Assembly (NCBI GenBank): GCA_963849885.1
Contig: CAWKIV010000021.1
Span: 62,001 to 126,000, forward strand
Length of the DNA: 64,000 bases
Direction: 5' to 3'
Source of the DNA: CADCTP01 sp963849885
GTDB lineage: Bacteria > Actinomycetota > Actinomycetes > Mycobacteriales > CADCTP01
The position numbers and the translations under genes were made by a program. Shown here piece by piece: positions 1 through 7,538 of this stretch. The first letter of the stretch is position 1, and each line of letters begins with the position of its first letter. The notes below the pieces were generated by a model. That model ran no database searches. It saw only the letters and a program-made list of their open reading frames with translations, and was not told where the DNA came from.

Positions 1-114
1 GAAGACCACGGCACCGCGCGGCACGTCGAGGAAGTCGAACTGGCCGGCGATGACCTCCGCGTCCTCCGCCGGCACGCCCTGGAACAAGCCGGCCTTGGCC
101 AACACCTCATCCAT
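1..114 (-). CDS. crp: Crp/Fnr-family transcriptional regulator, N-terminal fragment
   Basis: Only the first 38 codons lie in the window; the gene runs off the left edge. The N-terminus (MDEVLAKAGLFQGV, then a segment ending PRGAVVF) is the opening of the cyclic-nucleotide-binding domain of actinobacterial Crp/GlxR regulators, which bind cAMP and control carbon metabolism. Two in-frame ATGs exist, at 120 and 114. An AGGAGG at 126-121 lies six bases before the ATG at 114 and directly abuts the one at 120, so 114 is chosen. It is followed by a small membrane protein gene and nth, the same order as Rv3676-Rv3675-Rv3674c of M. tuberculosis. The family call is from memory of the N-terminal signature; the DNA-binding helix-turn-helix is outside the window. 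Confidence 0.85.
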   Translation of the reverse strand, partial: MDEVLAKAGLFQGVPAEDAEVIAGQFDFLDVPRGAVVF

Positions 115-196
115 GTGCATCCTCCTGCCGGCTCCGCACCAGATGATCGCACGCGGCCCCGCGCCGCAGTCTACGAGTCAGGCGGTGACGCGCCGG

Positions 197-454
197 TCAG
201 GCCGCGTGCCGGCCCTTGCGGATGGGGCGGCGGGCGAGCAGCCGGGGCAGCCGCCGGCGCCGGCCGAGCTGGTTGAGCGCGGCCGGGAAGCCCTCCCGGA
301 CGAAGGTGTCCATCTCCTCCGGCCGCGCCTCCTCGAGGAACTCCTCCACCCGGTTTTCCACCGCGACGGTCCGGAGCGGGCTCTCCACCCGCTCCATGAG
401 GATCATGAAGGCGAGCAGGACGAACGGGAAGAACACCACGAGCAAGCCAGCCAT
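197..454 (-). CDS. small membrane protein of unknown function (Rv3675-like position)
   Basis: An 85-residue protein with one N-terminal hydrophobic segment (residues 2-20, MAGLLVVFFPFVLLAFM) followed by a soluble, charged tail rich in Glu and Arg, ending in an Arg-rich stretch. This layout predicts a single-pass protein with a cytoplasmic basic C-terminus. The ATG at 454 is the first plausible start; a GTG nine bases upstream is also possible, and no strong ribosome site is seen. It lies between crp and the divergent nth gene, matching the position of the uncharacterised membrane protein Rv3675. No function is proposed. Confidence 0.6.
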   Translation of the reverse strand: MAGLLVVFFPFVLLAFMILMERVESPLRTVAVENRVEEFLEEARPEEMDTFVREGFPAALNQLGRRRRLPRLLARRPIRKGRHAA

Positions 455-599
455 AGTGACCACATCCTGCCTCATCGTGCCCGGCAGCACACCCTGGCCA
501 CGCCCGGCACCAGCGGAATCACGCGCCGTGTTCGTCGCCCGGTCCCGAGTCGGGCACTCGTACGGCGGACTGTCACACCCGGGCCGTAGGCTGGCCGCC

Positions 600-1340
600 G
601 TGACCTCCCCGGCCCGCGCCCGGCGCTTCGCCGCCGAGACCGCGCTCGGCCGGACCCGGCGGGCCCGGCGGATGACCAGGGAGCTGGCCGAGCGGTGGCC
701 GGACGCGGTCTGCGAGCTCGACTTCAGCTCGCCGCTGGAGCTCGCCGTGGCCACCATCCTGTCCGCCCAGTCGACCGACCGGATGGTCAACACGGTCACC
801 CCGGCGTTGTTCGCGAAGTTCCCGACCGCGGCCGACTACGCCGGCGCGGACCGGGCCGAGCTGGAGCAGCTGCTCAAGCCGACCGGCTTCTTCCGCAACA
901 AGACGACCTCGCTGATCGGGCTCGGCCAGGCCCTGGTGGAGCGGTACGACGGGGTGCTGCCGGGCCGGCTGGAGGACCTGGTCACGCTGCCCGGGATCGG
1001 CCGCAAGACGGCCAACGTGATCCTCGGCAACGCCTTCGGCGTCCCCGGCATCACCGTGGACACCCACTTCGGCCGGCTGGTCCGGCGCTGGCAGTGGACC
1101 GCGGAGACCGACGCGGTCAAGGTCGAGTTCGCGGTCGCCGCGATGATCCCCAAGCGGGAGTGGACCGACCTGTCCCAGCGGACCATCTGGCACGGCCGGC
1201 GGATCTGCCACGCCCGCAAGCCGGCCTGCGGGGCCTGCTCGCTGGCTCCCGACTGCCCGGCGTACGGGACCGGCCCGGTCGACCCGGAGGTCGCGGCGAA
1301 GCTGGTGAAGAGCGGGCGCGAAGTCGCGGACTCGCGGTGA
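600..1340 (+). CDS. nth: endonuclease III (DNA glycosylase/AP lyase)
   Basis: This 246-residue protein removes oxidised pyrimidines from DNA and cleaves the abasic site, starting base-excision repair. The helix-hairpin-helix segment LPGIGRKTANVILGNAFG (from about residue 130) holds the catalytic lysine, and VDTHFGRL (about 152) holds the catalytic aspartate. Near the C-terminus a C-X6-C-X2-C-X5-C pattern (from C203) is the [4Fe-4S] cluster site. The GTG at 600 gives a length close to mycobacterial Nth; the frame is open further upstream but is not coding-like there. The stop overlaps the GTG start of the next gene (GTGA), so the two are translationally coupled. Nth, a TlpA-like protein, a Nudix hydrolase and MarP form one operon, as in Rv3674c-Rv3671c. 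Confidence 0.95.
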   Translation: MTSPARARRFAAETALGRTRRARRMTRELAERWPDAVCELDFSSPLELAVATILSAQSTDRMVNTVTPALFAKFPTAADYAGADRAELEQLLKPTGFFRNKTTSLIGLGQALVERYDGVLPGRLEDLVTLPGIGRKTANVILGNAFGVPGITVDTHFGRLVRRWQWTAETDAVKVEFAVAAMIPKREWTDLSQRTIWHGRRICHARKPACGACSLAPDCPAYGTGPVDPEVAAKLVKSGREVADSR

Positions 1341-1939
1341 GCGGCCGGCGAGGGCTCCGCGTCGCCGCGCTGCTGACGGCCCTGCTGACGGCTCTGCTGC
1401 TGGCCGGCTGCACCGGCGAGGACGCGGCGCCGGCCCCGGCGGGGGAGGCCCGGGCCGTGGTCGGCGTGGGCTGCCCGTCGCTGGGCCAGCAGTCCACCGC
1501 GGCGACCGCGCTGCCCGACCTGGAGCTGCCCTGCCTGGGCAGCGGCGAGGGCAGCGCGCCGCCGGTGCCGCTGCGCCGGCTGACCGGCACCCCGACGGTG
1601 GTCAACCTGTGGGCCACCTGGTGCGGTCCGTGCCGCGAGGAGCTGCCGGCCCTCGCCCGGCTGCACACCGACGCCGCCGGCAAGGTCCGGGTGCTCGGGG
1701 TGAACAGTCAGGACCGGGCCGGCGCGGCGGTGGCGTACGCGGCGGACGAGCGGCTGCCGTTCGGCTCGCTGGAGGACCGGGACGGCCGGCTGCTCCGGGC
1801 GCTGCGCGGCCCCGGGCTGCCGGTGACCGTCTTCGTCGCGGCGGACGGCGCCATCGCGGAGGTCTACCGGGGACCGCCGCTGACCGACGCGACGCTGCGC
1901 CGGCTGGTGCGGGACGAGCTCGGTGTCGATGTCGGCTGA
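1337..1939 (+). CDS. TlpA/ResA-like thioredoxin-fold lipoprotein
   Basis: A 200-residue exported redox protein. The N-terminus is a signal sequence ending in the lipobox LLAGC, so the mature protein should be lipid-anchored outside the membrane. The thioredoxin active site is WATWCGPC with cysteines near residues 96 and 99, followed by REELP, typical of the TlpA/ResA group that reduces or protects disulfides and haem ligation sites. The GTG start overlaps the nth stop codon. The order matches Rv3673c, a thioredoxin-like membrane protein. A further cysteine pair near residues 55 and 71 (VGCPSL and ELPCLG) may form a structural disulfide. The substrate partner is not known from sequence. Confidence 0.85.
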   Translation: MSGRRGLRVAALLTALLTALLLAGCTGEDAAPAPAGEARAVVGVGCPSLGQQSTAATALPDLELPCLGSGEGSAPPVPLRRLTGTPTVVNLWATWCGPCREELPALARLHTDAAGKVRVLGVNSQDRAGAAVAYAADERLPFGSLEDRDGRLLRALRGPGLPVTVFVAADGAIAEVYRGPPLTDATLRRLVRDELGVDVG

Positions 1940-2738
1940 CCCGGCCCCGGCCACCCTCCCCGACTGGCTCGCGCCGCTGGTCCGGGCGGCGCGGACGGCT
2001 GCCGCCGGCGACTTCCTCCGGCCCACGCCGGCCGCCCCGCCCGGCGGCGGCCGCCGGTCCGCGGTGCTCATCCTGCTCGCCGACGGCCCGGCCGGGCCGG
2101 AGGTGCTGCTCATCCAGCGGGCCGAGCAGCTGCGCAAGCACGCCGGGCAGCCGGCCTTCCCCGGCGGGGCGGCCGACCCGGAGGACGGCGGGCCGGAGGA
2201 CACCGCGCTGCGGGAGGCGGCCGAGGAGGTCGGGCTGGACCGGGCCGGCGTGCGGGTCGTGGCGTTGCTGCCGGAGCTGTACGTGGCGCCCTCCGGCTTC
2301 GCGGTGACGCCGGTGCTGGCCTGGTGGCACGCGCCGCACCCGGTCGGCGTGGTCGACCCGGCGGAGGTGGCCCGGGTGGAGCGGGTGCCGGTGGCCGAGC
2401 TGGTCGACCCGGCCAACCGGTGCCGGGTCCGGCACCCCTCCGGCCACGTCGGCCCGGCCTTCACCGTGCGCGGCATGATCGTCTGGGGCTTCACCGGGGC
2501 GGTGCTGGACCGGCTGCTCGAGCTGGCCGGCTGGGCCGGGCCGTGGGACCCGGACGTGGTCCGGGAGCTGCCGCAGCGGGCGCTCGACCTGTCCGCCCGC
2601 GGGATGCCGCCGGGCTACCGGGCGGCGTCCGGTCCGGATCCGGACCCGGATCCGGAGGACGACGGCCCGGCGGCCGACGACGTGCTGCCCGCCGGGTCCT
2701 GCCCGTCCGGCGACCCACGGCGGCCGGGTACGGTCTAG
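1929..2738 (+). CDS. Nudix hydrolase of the CoA pyrophosphatase (NudL) type
   Basis: A 269-residue Nudix protein. The Nudix box is visible as a glycine-rich start followed by TALREAAEEVGLD. It is preceded by LLIQRAEQLRKHAGQPAFPG, the signature that precedes the box in NudL-like coenzyme A pyrophosphatases. These cleave CoA or its derivatives to phosphopantetheine and 3',5'-ADP. The C-terminal 30 residues are a low-complexity Asp/Pro tail beyond the domain. The ATG at 1929 is preferred; a GTG two codons earlier (1923) is also in frame. It overlaps the end of the TlpA-like gene and precedes marP, equivalent to Rv3672c. The specificity assignment rests on the motif only. Confidence 0.88.
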   Translation: MSADPAPATLPDWLAPLVRAARTAAAGDFLRPTPAAPPGGGRRSAVLILLADGPAGPEVLLIQRAEQLRKHAGQPAFPGGAADPEDGGPEDTALREAAEEVGLDRAGVRVVALLPELYVAPSGFAVTPVLAWWHAPHPVGVVDPAEVARVERVPVAELVDPANRCRVRHPSGHVGPAFTVRGMIVWGFTGAVLDRLLELAGWAGPWDPDVVRELPQRALDLSARGMPPGYRAASGPDPDPDPEDDGPAADDVLPAGSCPSGDPRRPGTV

Positions 2739-2772
2739 TGGTGAAGATGCCGGCCCGTTCCCGGGTGGGTCC

Positions 2773-3954
2773 GTGAGCTGGCTCGACGCCCTGGTCCTGG
2801 TGCTGGCGGTCGCGTTCGCGGTGAGCGGCTTCCGGCAGGGCTTCCTCACCGCGGCGCTGTCCTTCCTCGGCTTCTTCGGCGGTGCGGTGCTGGGCGCGCA
2901 GGTCGCCGACCCGGTCGCGTCCCGGTTCGCCGCCGACTCCTCCTGGCGGGTCGCCGCCGCGGTCGCGGTCGTGCTCGCCTTCGCCCTCGGCGGCCAGGTG
3001 ATCGCGGTCGGGGTGGGGCGGCAGCTGCGCAGCCGGCTGACCTGGCGGCCGGCGCAGCGGGTGGACGCGGTGCTCGGCGCGCTGGTCTCCGCGCTGGCGG
3101 TGCTGCTGGTGGTCTGGATGGTGGCCACCCCGCTGGCCGCGGCACCGTACCCGCGGCTGGCCGCGGCGGTCCGGGACAGCCAGCTGGTCCGGGCCATCGA
3201 CGAGGTGGTGCCGCGCCCGGTGCGCACGCTCTACGCGTCGCTGCGCGACGTGGTCCGGGCGTACGACTTCCCGGAGGTCTTCGGGCCGCTGGTGCCGACC
3301 CGGGTGCGGGACGTGCCGGAGCCGGACCGGCGGCTGAGGACCAGCCCCGTGGTCGCCCGGGCCGCGCCGTCGGTGCTGAAGATCACCGGCGTGGCCGGGT
3401 CGTGCGCCCGGCGGGTGGAGGGCTCCGGGTTCGTGTACGCGCCGGACCGGGTGATGACCAACGCGCACGTCGTCGCGGGCGTCACCCGACCCCAGGTCGA
3501 GGTGGACGGGGAGCAGCGGGCGGCGACCGTGGTGCTCTACGACTCGGCCCGCGACGTCGCCGTGCTGCGGGTGCCGGGACTGGGGCTGCGGGCGCTGCCG
3601 TTCGCCACCGCGGAGGCCGACACCGGCGACGACGCGATCATCCTCGGCTACCCGGAGAACGGGCCGTTCTTCGTCGGGCCGGCCCGGGTCCGGGACCGGC
3701 TGCAGATCCGCGGCCCGGACATCTACGACGACCGCACGGTGACCCGCGAGGTCTACTCGATCCTCGGCGACGTCCGCAGCGGCAACTCGGGCGGTCCGCT
3801 GCTCGCCCCGAACGGCAGCGTCTACGGCGTGATCTTCGCCGCCGCGATCGACCAGCAGCGGACCGGCTTCGTGCTCACCGCGGGCGAGGTGGCCGACGAC
3901 GCCCGCGCCGGCCGGACCGCCACCGAGGCGGTCTCGACCGGCGACTGCGCCTGA
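2773..3954 (+). CDS. marP: MarP-type membrane serine protease
   Basis: A 393-residue protein with four hydrophobic helices in the first 130 residues (CvpA-like domain) followed by a periplasmic trypsin-fold protease. The catalytic triad is visible as NAHVV (H232), SARDVAVL (D261) and SGNSGGPL (S339). Cysteines at 211 (GSCARR) and 392 (TGDCA) match the spacing of the disulfide that regulates MarP of M. tuberculosis (Cys214/Cys395). That enzyme is needed for acid resistance and cleaves the peptidoglycan hydrolase RipA. The GTG start at 2773 follows the Nudix gene by 34 bases. Context and residue spacing make the assignment strong. Confidence 0.93.
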   Translation: MSWLDALVLVLAVAFAVSGFRQGFLTAALSFLGFFGGAVLGAQVADPVASRFAADSSWRVAAAVAVVLAFALGGQVIAVGVGRQLRSRLTWRPAQRVDAVLGALVSALAVLLVVWMVATPLAAAPYPRLAAAVRDSQLVRAIDEVVPRPVRTLYASLRDVVRAYDFPEVFGPLVPTRVRDVPEPDRRLRTSPVVARAAPSVLKITGVAGSCARRVEGSGFVYAPDRVMTNAHVVAGVTRPQVEVDGEQRAATVVLYDSARDVAVLRVPGLGLRALPFATAEADTGDDAIILGYPENGPFFVGPARVRDRLQIRGPDIYDDRTVTREVYSILGDVRSGNSGGPLLAPNGSVYGVIFAAAIDQQRTGFVLTAGEVADDARAGRTATEAVSTGDCA

Positions 3955-4022
3955 GCTCTAGGCCCGCGACTGGTACGTCACCAGCGACGGCGTAGCAACG
4001 TTGCCGCCTCAGGGTGGGCAAG

Positions 4023-4952
4023 TCAGTCCTTTGCCCACCGAACGAGCTCGCCGGTCACCCGGTCAGGGGCCTCCTGGTGGGCGAAGTGCCCGACGCCGTC
4101 GAGCAGCCGCCACTCGTACGCCGCCGCGACGTACCGCCCCGAGCCCAGCGCCGTGCGCGGCAGCACGCTGCCGTCCAGGCCGCCATGCAGCTGCAGGGTC
4201 GGCGCGGTGACCGGCTCGGAGAGCGACTTCGCGTACCGGAGGCCGTCCGGGCGGACCACCGAGCGCAGCATCCACCGGTAGTACTCCAGCGCGCAGTGCG
4301 CGGTCTTCGGGATCAGGATCGCCTCCCGGCACCGCCGCACCGCCTCCGCGTAGTCGGCCGTGCGCGCCCAGGCCGGCCCGGACCACCGCTCGAAGAGCTC
4401 GCCGACGTACCGGGCGTCGTCGCGGGTGAGCAGCGACTCGGCCAGCCGCGGCGTCTGGAAGCCGAACGCGTACCGGCTCGCCCGCAGCTGGCCGCGCGGG
4501 TCGGTGACCAGCGCGCTGCGCAGCCGCAGCGGGTGCGGCGCGTCCAGCACCGCGAGCCGGCGCACCACCCGCGGGTGCAGCGTGCCGACCGTCCACGCCA
4601 GCACGCCGCCCCAGTCGTGCCCGACGATCATCGCGTCCCGCTCGCCGAGCGCCCGGACCAGCCCGGCCACGTCCGCGGCCAGCGTCACCGCGTCGTAGCC
4701 GCGGGGCGGCTTGTCGCTGGCCCCGTAGCCGCGCAGGTCCGGCGCGACCACCCGGAAGCCGGCGTCGGCCAGCCCGACCAGCTGGTGCCGCCAGCTCCAC
4801 CAGAACTCCGGGAAGCCGTGCAGCAGCAGCACCAGCGGCCCGGTGCCGGCCTCGGCGACGTGCAGGCGGATGCCGTTGGCGCTGACGTCCCGGTGGGTCC
4901 ACGGGCCGTCGACCAGGACGACGGAGCTGTCGGTGCCCCGGCCCTTAGGCAT
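4023..4952 (-). CDS. ephE: alpha/beta-hydrolase, epoxide hydrolase type (EphE-like)
   Basis: A 309-residue alpha/beta-hydrolase. HGFPEFWWSWRHQ (residues 45-57) is the oxyanion-hole motif of epoxide hydrolases. VGHDWGG places the nucleophilic aspartate at about D113, and VGHFAHQEAP near the C-terminus supplies the catalytic histidine. These enzymes open epoxides through a covalent ester on the aspartate. The gene lies convergently to marP, as Rv3670 (ephE) does to Rv3671c. The ATG at 4952 is used because the open frame further upstream only reads through a 9-bp repeat and is not protein-like. The gene overlaps the end of the holin-X-like gene on the same strand, so the two are probably co-translated. 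The physiological substrate is unknown. Confidence 0.88.
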   Translation of the reverse strand: MPKGRGTDSSVVLVDGPWTHRDVSANGIRLHVAEAGTGPLVLLLHGFPEFWWSWRHQLVGLADAGFRVVAPDLRGYGASDKPPRGYDAVTLAADVAGLVRALGERDAMIVGHDWGGVLAWTVGTLHPRVVRRLAVLDAPHPLRLRSALVTDPRGQLRASRYAFGFQTPRLAESLLTRDDARYVGELFERWSGPAWARTADYAEAVRRCREAILIPKTAHCALEYYRWMLRSVVRPDGLRYAKSLSEPVTAPTLQLHGGLDGSVLPRTALGSGRYVAAAYEWRLLDGVGHFAHQEAPDRVTGELVRWAKD

Positions 4953-5425
4953 CGGCCGCCGTAGCGGATGTGGCGGCGTGGCGGCGTGGCCGGCGTGGCG
5001 GGCGTGGCCGGCGTGGCCGGCGTGGCGGACGTGGGGTGCCGCGCCCAGGCCGCCGTCTCCTTGACCGTCTCCAGCGTCCGCTCCGGCTTGCGCACCTTCC
5101 TCAGCTGGCTGCGCCCGACCAGCGCCAGCACCACGGCGACGATCAGGAAGAACACCCACACGATCAGGTACGCCAGCCAGCGCCAGACCCCGAGCGCGAC
5201 CAGCCCCTCGGCGAACACGACGAACAGGAACGGCAGCGACAGCAGCAGGACCGCGACGGCGGCCCCGAGCAGGCCACCGCCGGTGCCAGCCCGCTTGACG
5301 GTGTCGGTCAGCTCCGCCTTGGCCAGCTCGACCTCACCGCGGAACAGGGTGGAGACGTGCTCGGAGGCCTGTTGGACCAGCTCGCCGACCGACGGCTCCT
5401 CGTCGGGGGGTCTGACCGTGCTCAC
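4685..5425 (-). CDS. phage-holin-X-like membrane protein (Rv3669-like), tail frameshifted
   Basis: The first 130 residues are an actinobacterial holin-X type protein: an amphipathic N-terminal region (GELVQQASEHVSTLFRGEVE), two long hydrophobic helices around residues 55-110, then a basic tail. An AGGAGG six bases before the GTG at 5425 decides the start. As read, the frame runs on through a 9-bp repeat (TPA repeats) and 268 bases into ephE. Two adjacent repeat units near 4965-4985 are 8 bases long instead of 9. If both were 9, the tail would continue as TPA repeats, finish ATSATAADA and stop at 4945, overlapping the ephE start by a few bases. The true end is therefore probably 4945. The cellular role of this family is not established. 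Confidence 0.7.
   Translation of the reverse strand: MSTVRPPDEEPSVGELVQQASEHVSTLFRGEVELAKAELTDTVKRAGTGGGLLGAAVAVLLLSLPFLFVVFAEGLVALGVWRWLAYLIVWVFFLIVAVVLALVGRSQLRKVRKPERTLETVKETAAWARHPTSATPATPATPATPATPPRRHIRYGGRCLRAGAPTAPSSWSTARGPTGTSAPTASACTSPRPAPGRWCCCCTASRSSGGAGGTSWSGWPTPASGWSRRTCAATGPATSRPAATTR
4964..5030. repeat. 9-bp GC-rich tandem repeat (ACGCCGGCC on the minus strand)
   Basis: About seven copies of a 9-base unit encode Thr-Pro-Ala repeats at the end of the holin-X-like protein. The last two copies before ephE lack one G (ACGCCGCC, 8 bases each). This shifts the reading frame by two and removes the expected stop at 4945. Confidence 0.75.
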
Positions 5426-5496
5426 TCGGCGCCTCCTCGTGGTCGTGGCCGCGATCATCCCGGGTGCGGCGGGCTCCGGTCCAGCGGACCGCGCGG

Positions 5497-6795
5497 TCAC
5501 CCGCCCAGGACGAAGTAGCGCAGCCACAGGTACGGCGCCGAGAGCAGGATCGTCACGGCGGCGACCACCAGCCCGTACCGGGTGAACCGCCAGAACGAGA
5601 TCCGGTGCCCGCTGCGCTCGGCGATGCCGAGCACCACCACGTTGGCGCTGGCGCCGACCGCGGTCGCGTTGCCGCCCAGGTCGGCGCCGAGGGCCAGCGC
5701 CCACCAGAGCACGTTCGGGTCCGCGCCGCCGGGCTGCGCGTTCGCGACCAGCTCGGCCACGACCGGGCTCATCGTCGCCACGTACGGGATGTTGTCCACG
5801 ATGGCGGACAGCACCGCGGACACCCCGAGCAGCAGCATGGAGCCGCGGAAGAGGTCGCCGCCGGTGGCCTCGCCGGCCGCGTTCGCGAGCCTGTCGATCA
5901 CCCCCGCGCTGATCAGCCCGCCGACGACCACGAACAGGCCCATGAAGAAGACCAGCGTGGGCCACTCCACCTCTCGCAGCGCGGTCTCGATCCGCACCCG
6001 GGAGACGAAGACCAGCAGTCCGGCGCCGAGCAGGGCGACGATCGACGGCTCCAGGTGCAGCGCGGTGTGCAGCACGAAGCCGACGATCGTCAGCCCGAGC
6101 ACGGCGAGGCTCTGCCAGAGCAGAGTGCGGTCCCGGATCGCCTCCCGCTCGTCCAGCTCCATGATCTCCGCGACCCGGTCCGGGTGCAGCGTCAGCGCCT
6201 TGCGGAAGAGCAGCCGGCAGAGCACCAGCAGCACCCCGACCAGCACCAGCACGAACGGCGCCAGGTTGACCAGGAAGTCGTTGAAGGACAGGCCGGACCG
6301 GCTGGCGATGATGATGTTCGGCGGGTCGCCGATGAGCGTCGCGGTGCCGCCGATGTTCGAGGCGAACACCTCGGCGATGAGGAACGGGACCGGGTCGAGG
6401 TCGAGCCGGTCGCAGAGCAGCACGGTGACCGGCGCGACCAGCAGCACGGTGGTGACGTTGTCCAGCAGCGCGGAGGCCAGCGCGGTGAGGACGACCAGGC
6501 TGGCCATGATCCGGAACGGCCGGCCCCGGGCCCGCTTCGCCGACCAGATCGCCAGGAACTCGAAGACGCCGGTCTGCCGGAGGACGCCGACGAGGATCAT
6601 CATGCCGAGCAGCAGGAAGATGACGTTCCAGTCGATCGCCGTCTCCCGGTCGAAGAACGCCGACTCCGCGTCCACCACACCGATGACCACCATCGCCGCC
6701 GCCCCGCCGAGCGCGGCCGCGACCCGGTGCACCCGCTCGGTGGCGATGAGTGCGTACGTGACGACGAAGACCGCGGTGGCCAGGACGGCCGTCAC
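5497..6795 (-). CDS. ArsB/NhaD-superfamily ion transporter
   Basis: A 432-residue polytopic membrane protein with about eleven hydrophobic segments. The paired motifs SALLDNVTTVLL (first half) and SAIVDNIPYVATMSP (second half), and NIGGTATLIGDPPN and DLGGNATAVGASAN, are the two inverted repeats of the ArsB/NhaD/citrate-type ion transporter fold. Members move sodium, arsenite or dicarboxylates, and the ion cannot be decided here. The GTG at 6795 overlaps the stop of the upstream CBS protein gene (GTGA), so the two form an operon. The neighbouring NhaA antiporter and a shared leader element suggest a role in sodium or pH homeostasis, which is inference. Confidence 0.85.
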   Translation of the reverse strand: MTAVLATAVFVVTYALIATERVHRVAAALGGAAAMVVIGVVDAESAFFDRETAIDWNVIFLLLGMMILVGVLRQTGVFEFLAIWSAKRARGRPFRIMASLVVLTALASALLDNVTTVLLVAPVTVLLCDRLDLDPVPFLIAEVFASNIGGTATLIGDPPNIIIASRSGLSFNDFLVNLAPFVLVLVGVLLVLCRLLFRKALTLHPDRVAEIMELDEREAIRDRTLLWQSLAVLGLTIVGFVLHTALHLEPSIVALLGAGLLVFVSRVRIETALREVEWPTLVFFMGLFVVVGGLISAGVIDRLANAAGEATGGDLFRGSMLLLGVSAVLSAIVDNIPYVATMSPVVAELVANAQPGGADPNVLWWALALGADLGGNATAVGASANVVVLGIAERSGHRISFWRFTRYGLVVAAVTILLSAPYLWLRYFVLGG

Positions 6796-7244
6796 GGCAG
6801 CATCCGCTCGAGCAGCCGGCCGATCGTGATGACGCCCACGAACCGGCCCTCGTCCACCACGGCGACCAGGGGGCTGCGCAGTCGCGCCATCACCGCCGCG
6901 ATCTCCACCGCGGTGGCCTTGCCGGCGACCACCGGCGGCTCGGTCCGCTCCGCCCGCAGCAGGGTGCGGACCGGCGTGCCGGCGAGCTTGCCGGTGAGCA
7001 GGTCGGCGTGCCGCTCGTCGTACACCCGCGCGAGCATCGGGTCGTCCTGCACGTAGCCGGGGATGGCGAAGCGCAGCACCTGGGAGCCGGGCAGGACGGA
7101 GTGCGGCATCCCGGCCGCGTCGACCACGACCAGGCCGGGCAGCCGGCGCTCGGCCAGCAGCCGGGCCGCCGCGGCGGCGTCGTGGTCGAGACCGACGGTC
7201 GGGAAGTCCGGGTCGGCGAGGTCTCGGGCGAGCAGCGGAACCAC
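6792..7244 (-). CDS. CBS-domain protein
   Basis: A 150-residue protein made of a CBS-domain pair. The second half contains the CBS pattern ATAVEIAAVMARLRSPLVAVV followed by VGVITIGRLLE. Such pairs bind adenine nucleotides and gate transporters or enzymes. Translation is coupled to the transporter downstream (overlapping GTGA), so it is probably that transporter's regulatory subunit. The only credible start is the GTG at 7244, which sits immediately after a GGAG. That spacing is unusually tight and may mean weak initiation or involvement of the leader upstream. Confidence 0.78.
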   Translation of the reverse strand: MVPLLARDLADPDFPTVGLDHDAAAAARLLAERRLPGLVVVDAAGMPHSVLPGSQVLRFAIPGYVQDDPMLARVYDERHADLLTGKLAGTPVRTLLRAERTEPPVVAGKATAVEIAAVMARLRSPLVAVVDEGRFVGVITIGRLLERMLP

Positions 7245-7270
7245 CTCCGGTCGCGCGGATACTGGGACCC

Positions 7271-7294
7271 GCCGACCAGGCTTCCCGGCTCACC
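7271..7294 (-). promoter_or_regulatory. leader element shared with nhaA, copy upstream of the CBS/transporter operon
   Basis: A 24-base block matches the block at 9183-9206 in 23 of 24 positions; the core read on the plus strand is GCCGACCAGGCTTCCCGGC. It begins 27 bases before the CBS gene start. Similarity continues loosely towards the gene (TCCC, then CGCGACC, then GGAG). The minus-strand RNA could pair GCCG with CGGC or GGGA with TCCC. Its placement in front of two separate cation-transport units suggests a cis-regulatory RNA or a shared operator. Confidence 0.5.
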
Positions 7295-7389
7295 TGCTCC
7301 GGACCCTATCCTGGCCGGGCGCCGCCCTCGGCGACGCTGAGTGTGCCGGTCGCGGGGCCCGACCACGTCCGCGACCTGCCGCTGGGCGG

Positions 7390-7530
7390 CGTGCCGGCCG
7401 AGGCGCCGGCTGGGGCGCCGGCTGGGCGCGTCGGCTGGGGGCGGCGGCTGGGGCGCCGGCTGGGCGTCGGCTGGGGGCGCCGGCTGGGGGCGCCGGCTGA
7501 GGGCGCCGGTTACGGCGCCGGTTAGGCGCC
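7390..7530. repeat. GC-rich minisatellite (GGCGCCGGCTGGG-like)
   Basis: The gap between the CBS gene and nhaA holds about nine imperfect copies of a 12- to 15-base unit built on GGCGCCGGCTGGGG. No convincing gene is seen in it: open frames through the region are pure Gly/Ala/Trp/Arg repeats. Confidence 0.7.
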
Positions 7531-7538
7531 GGCTCGTG

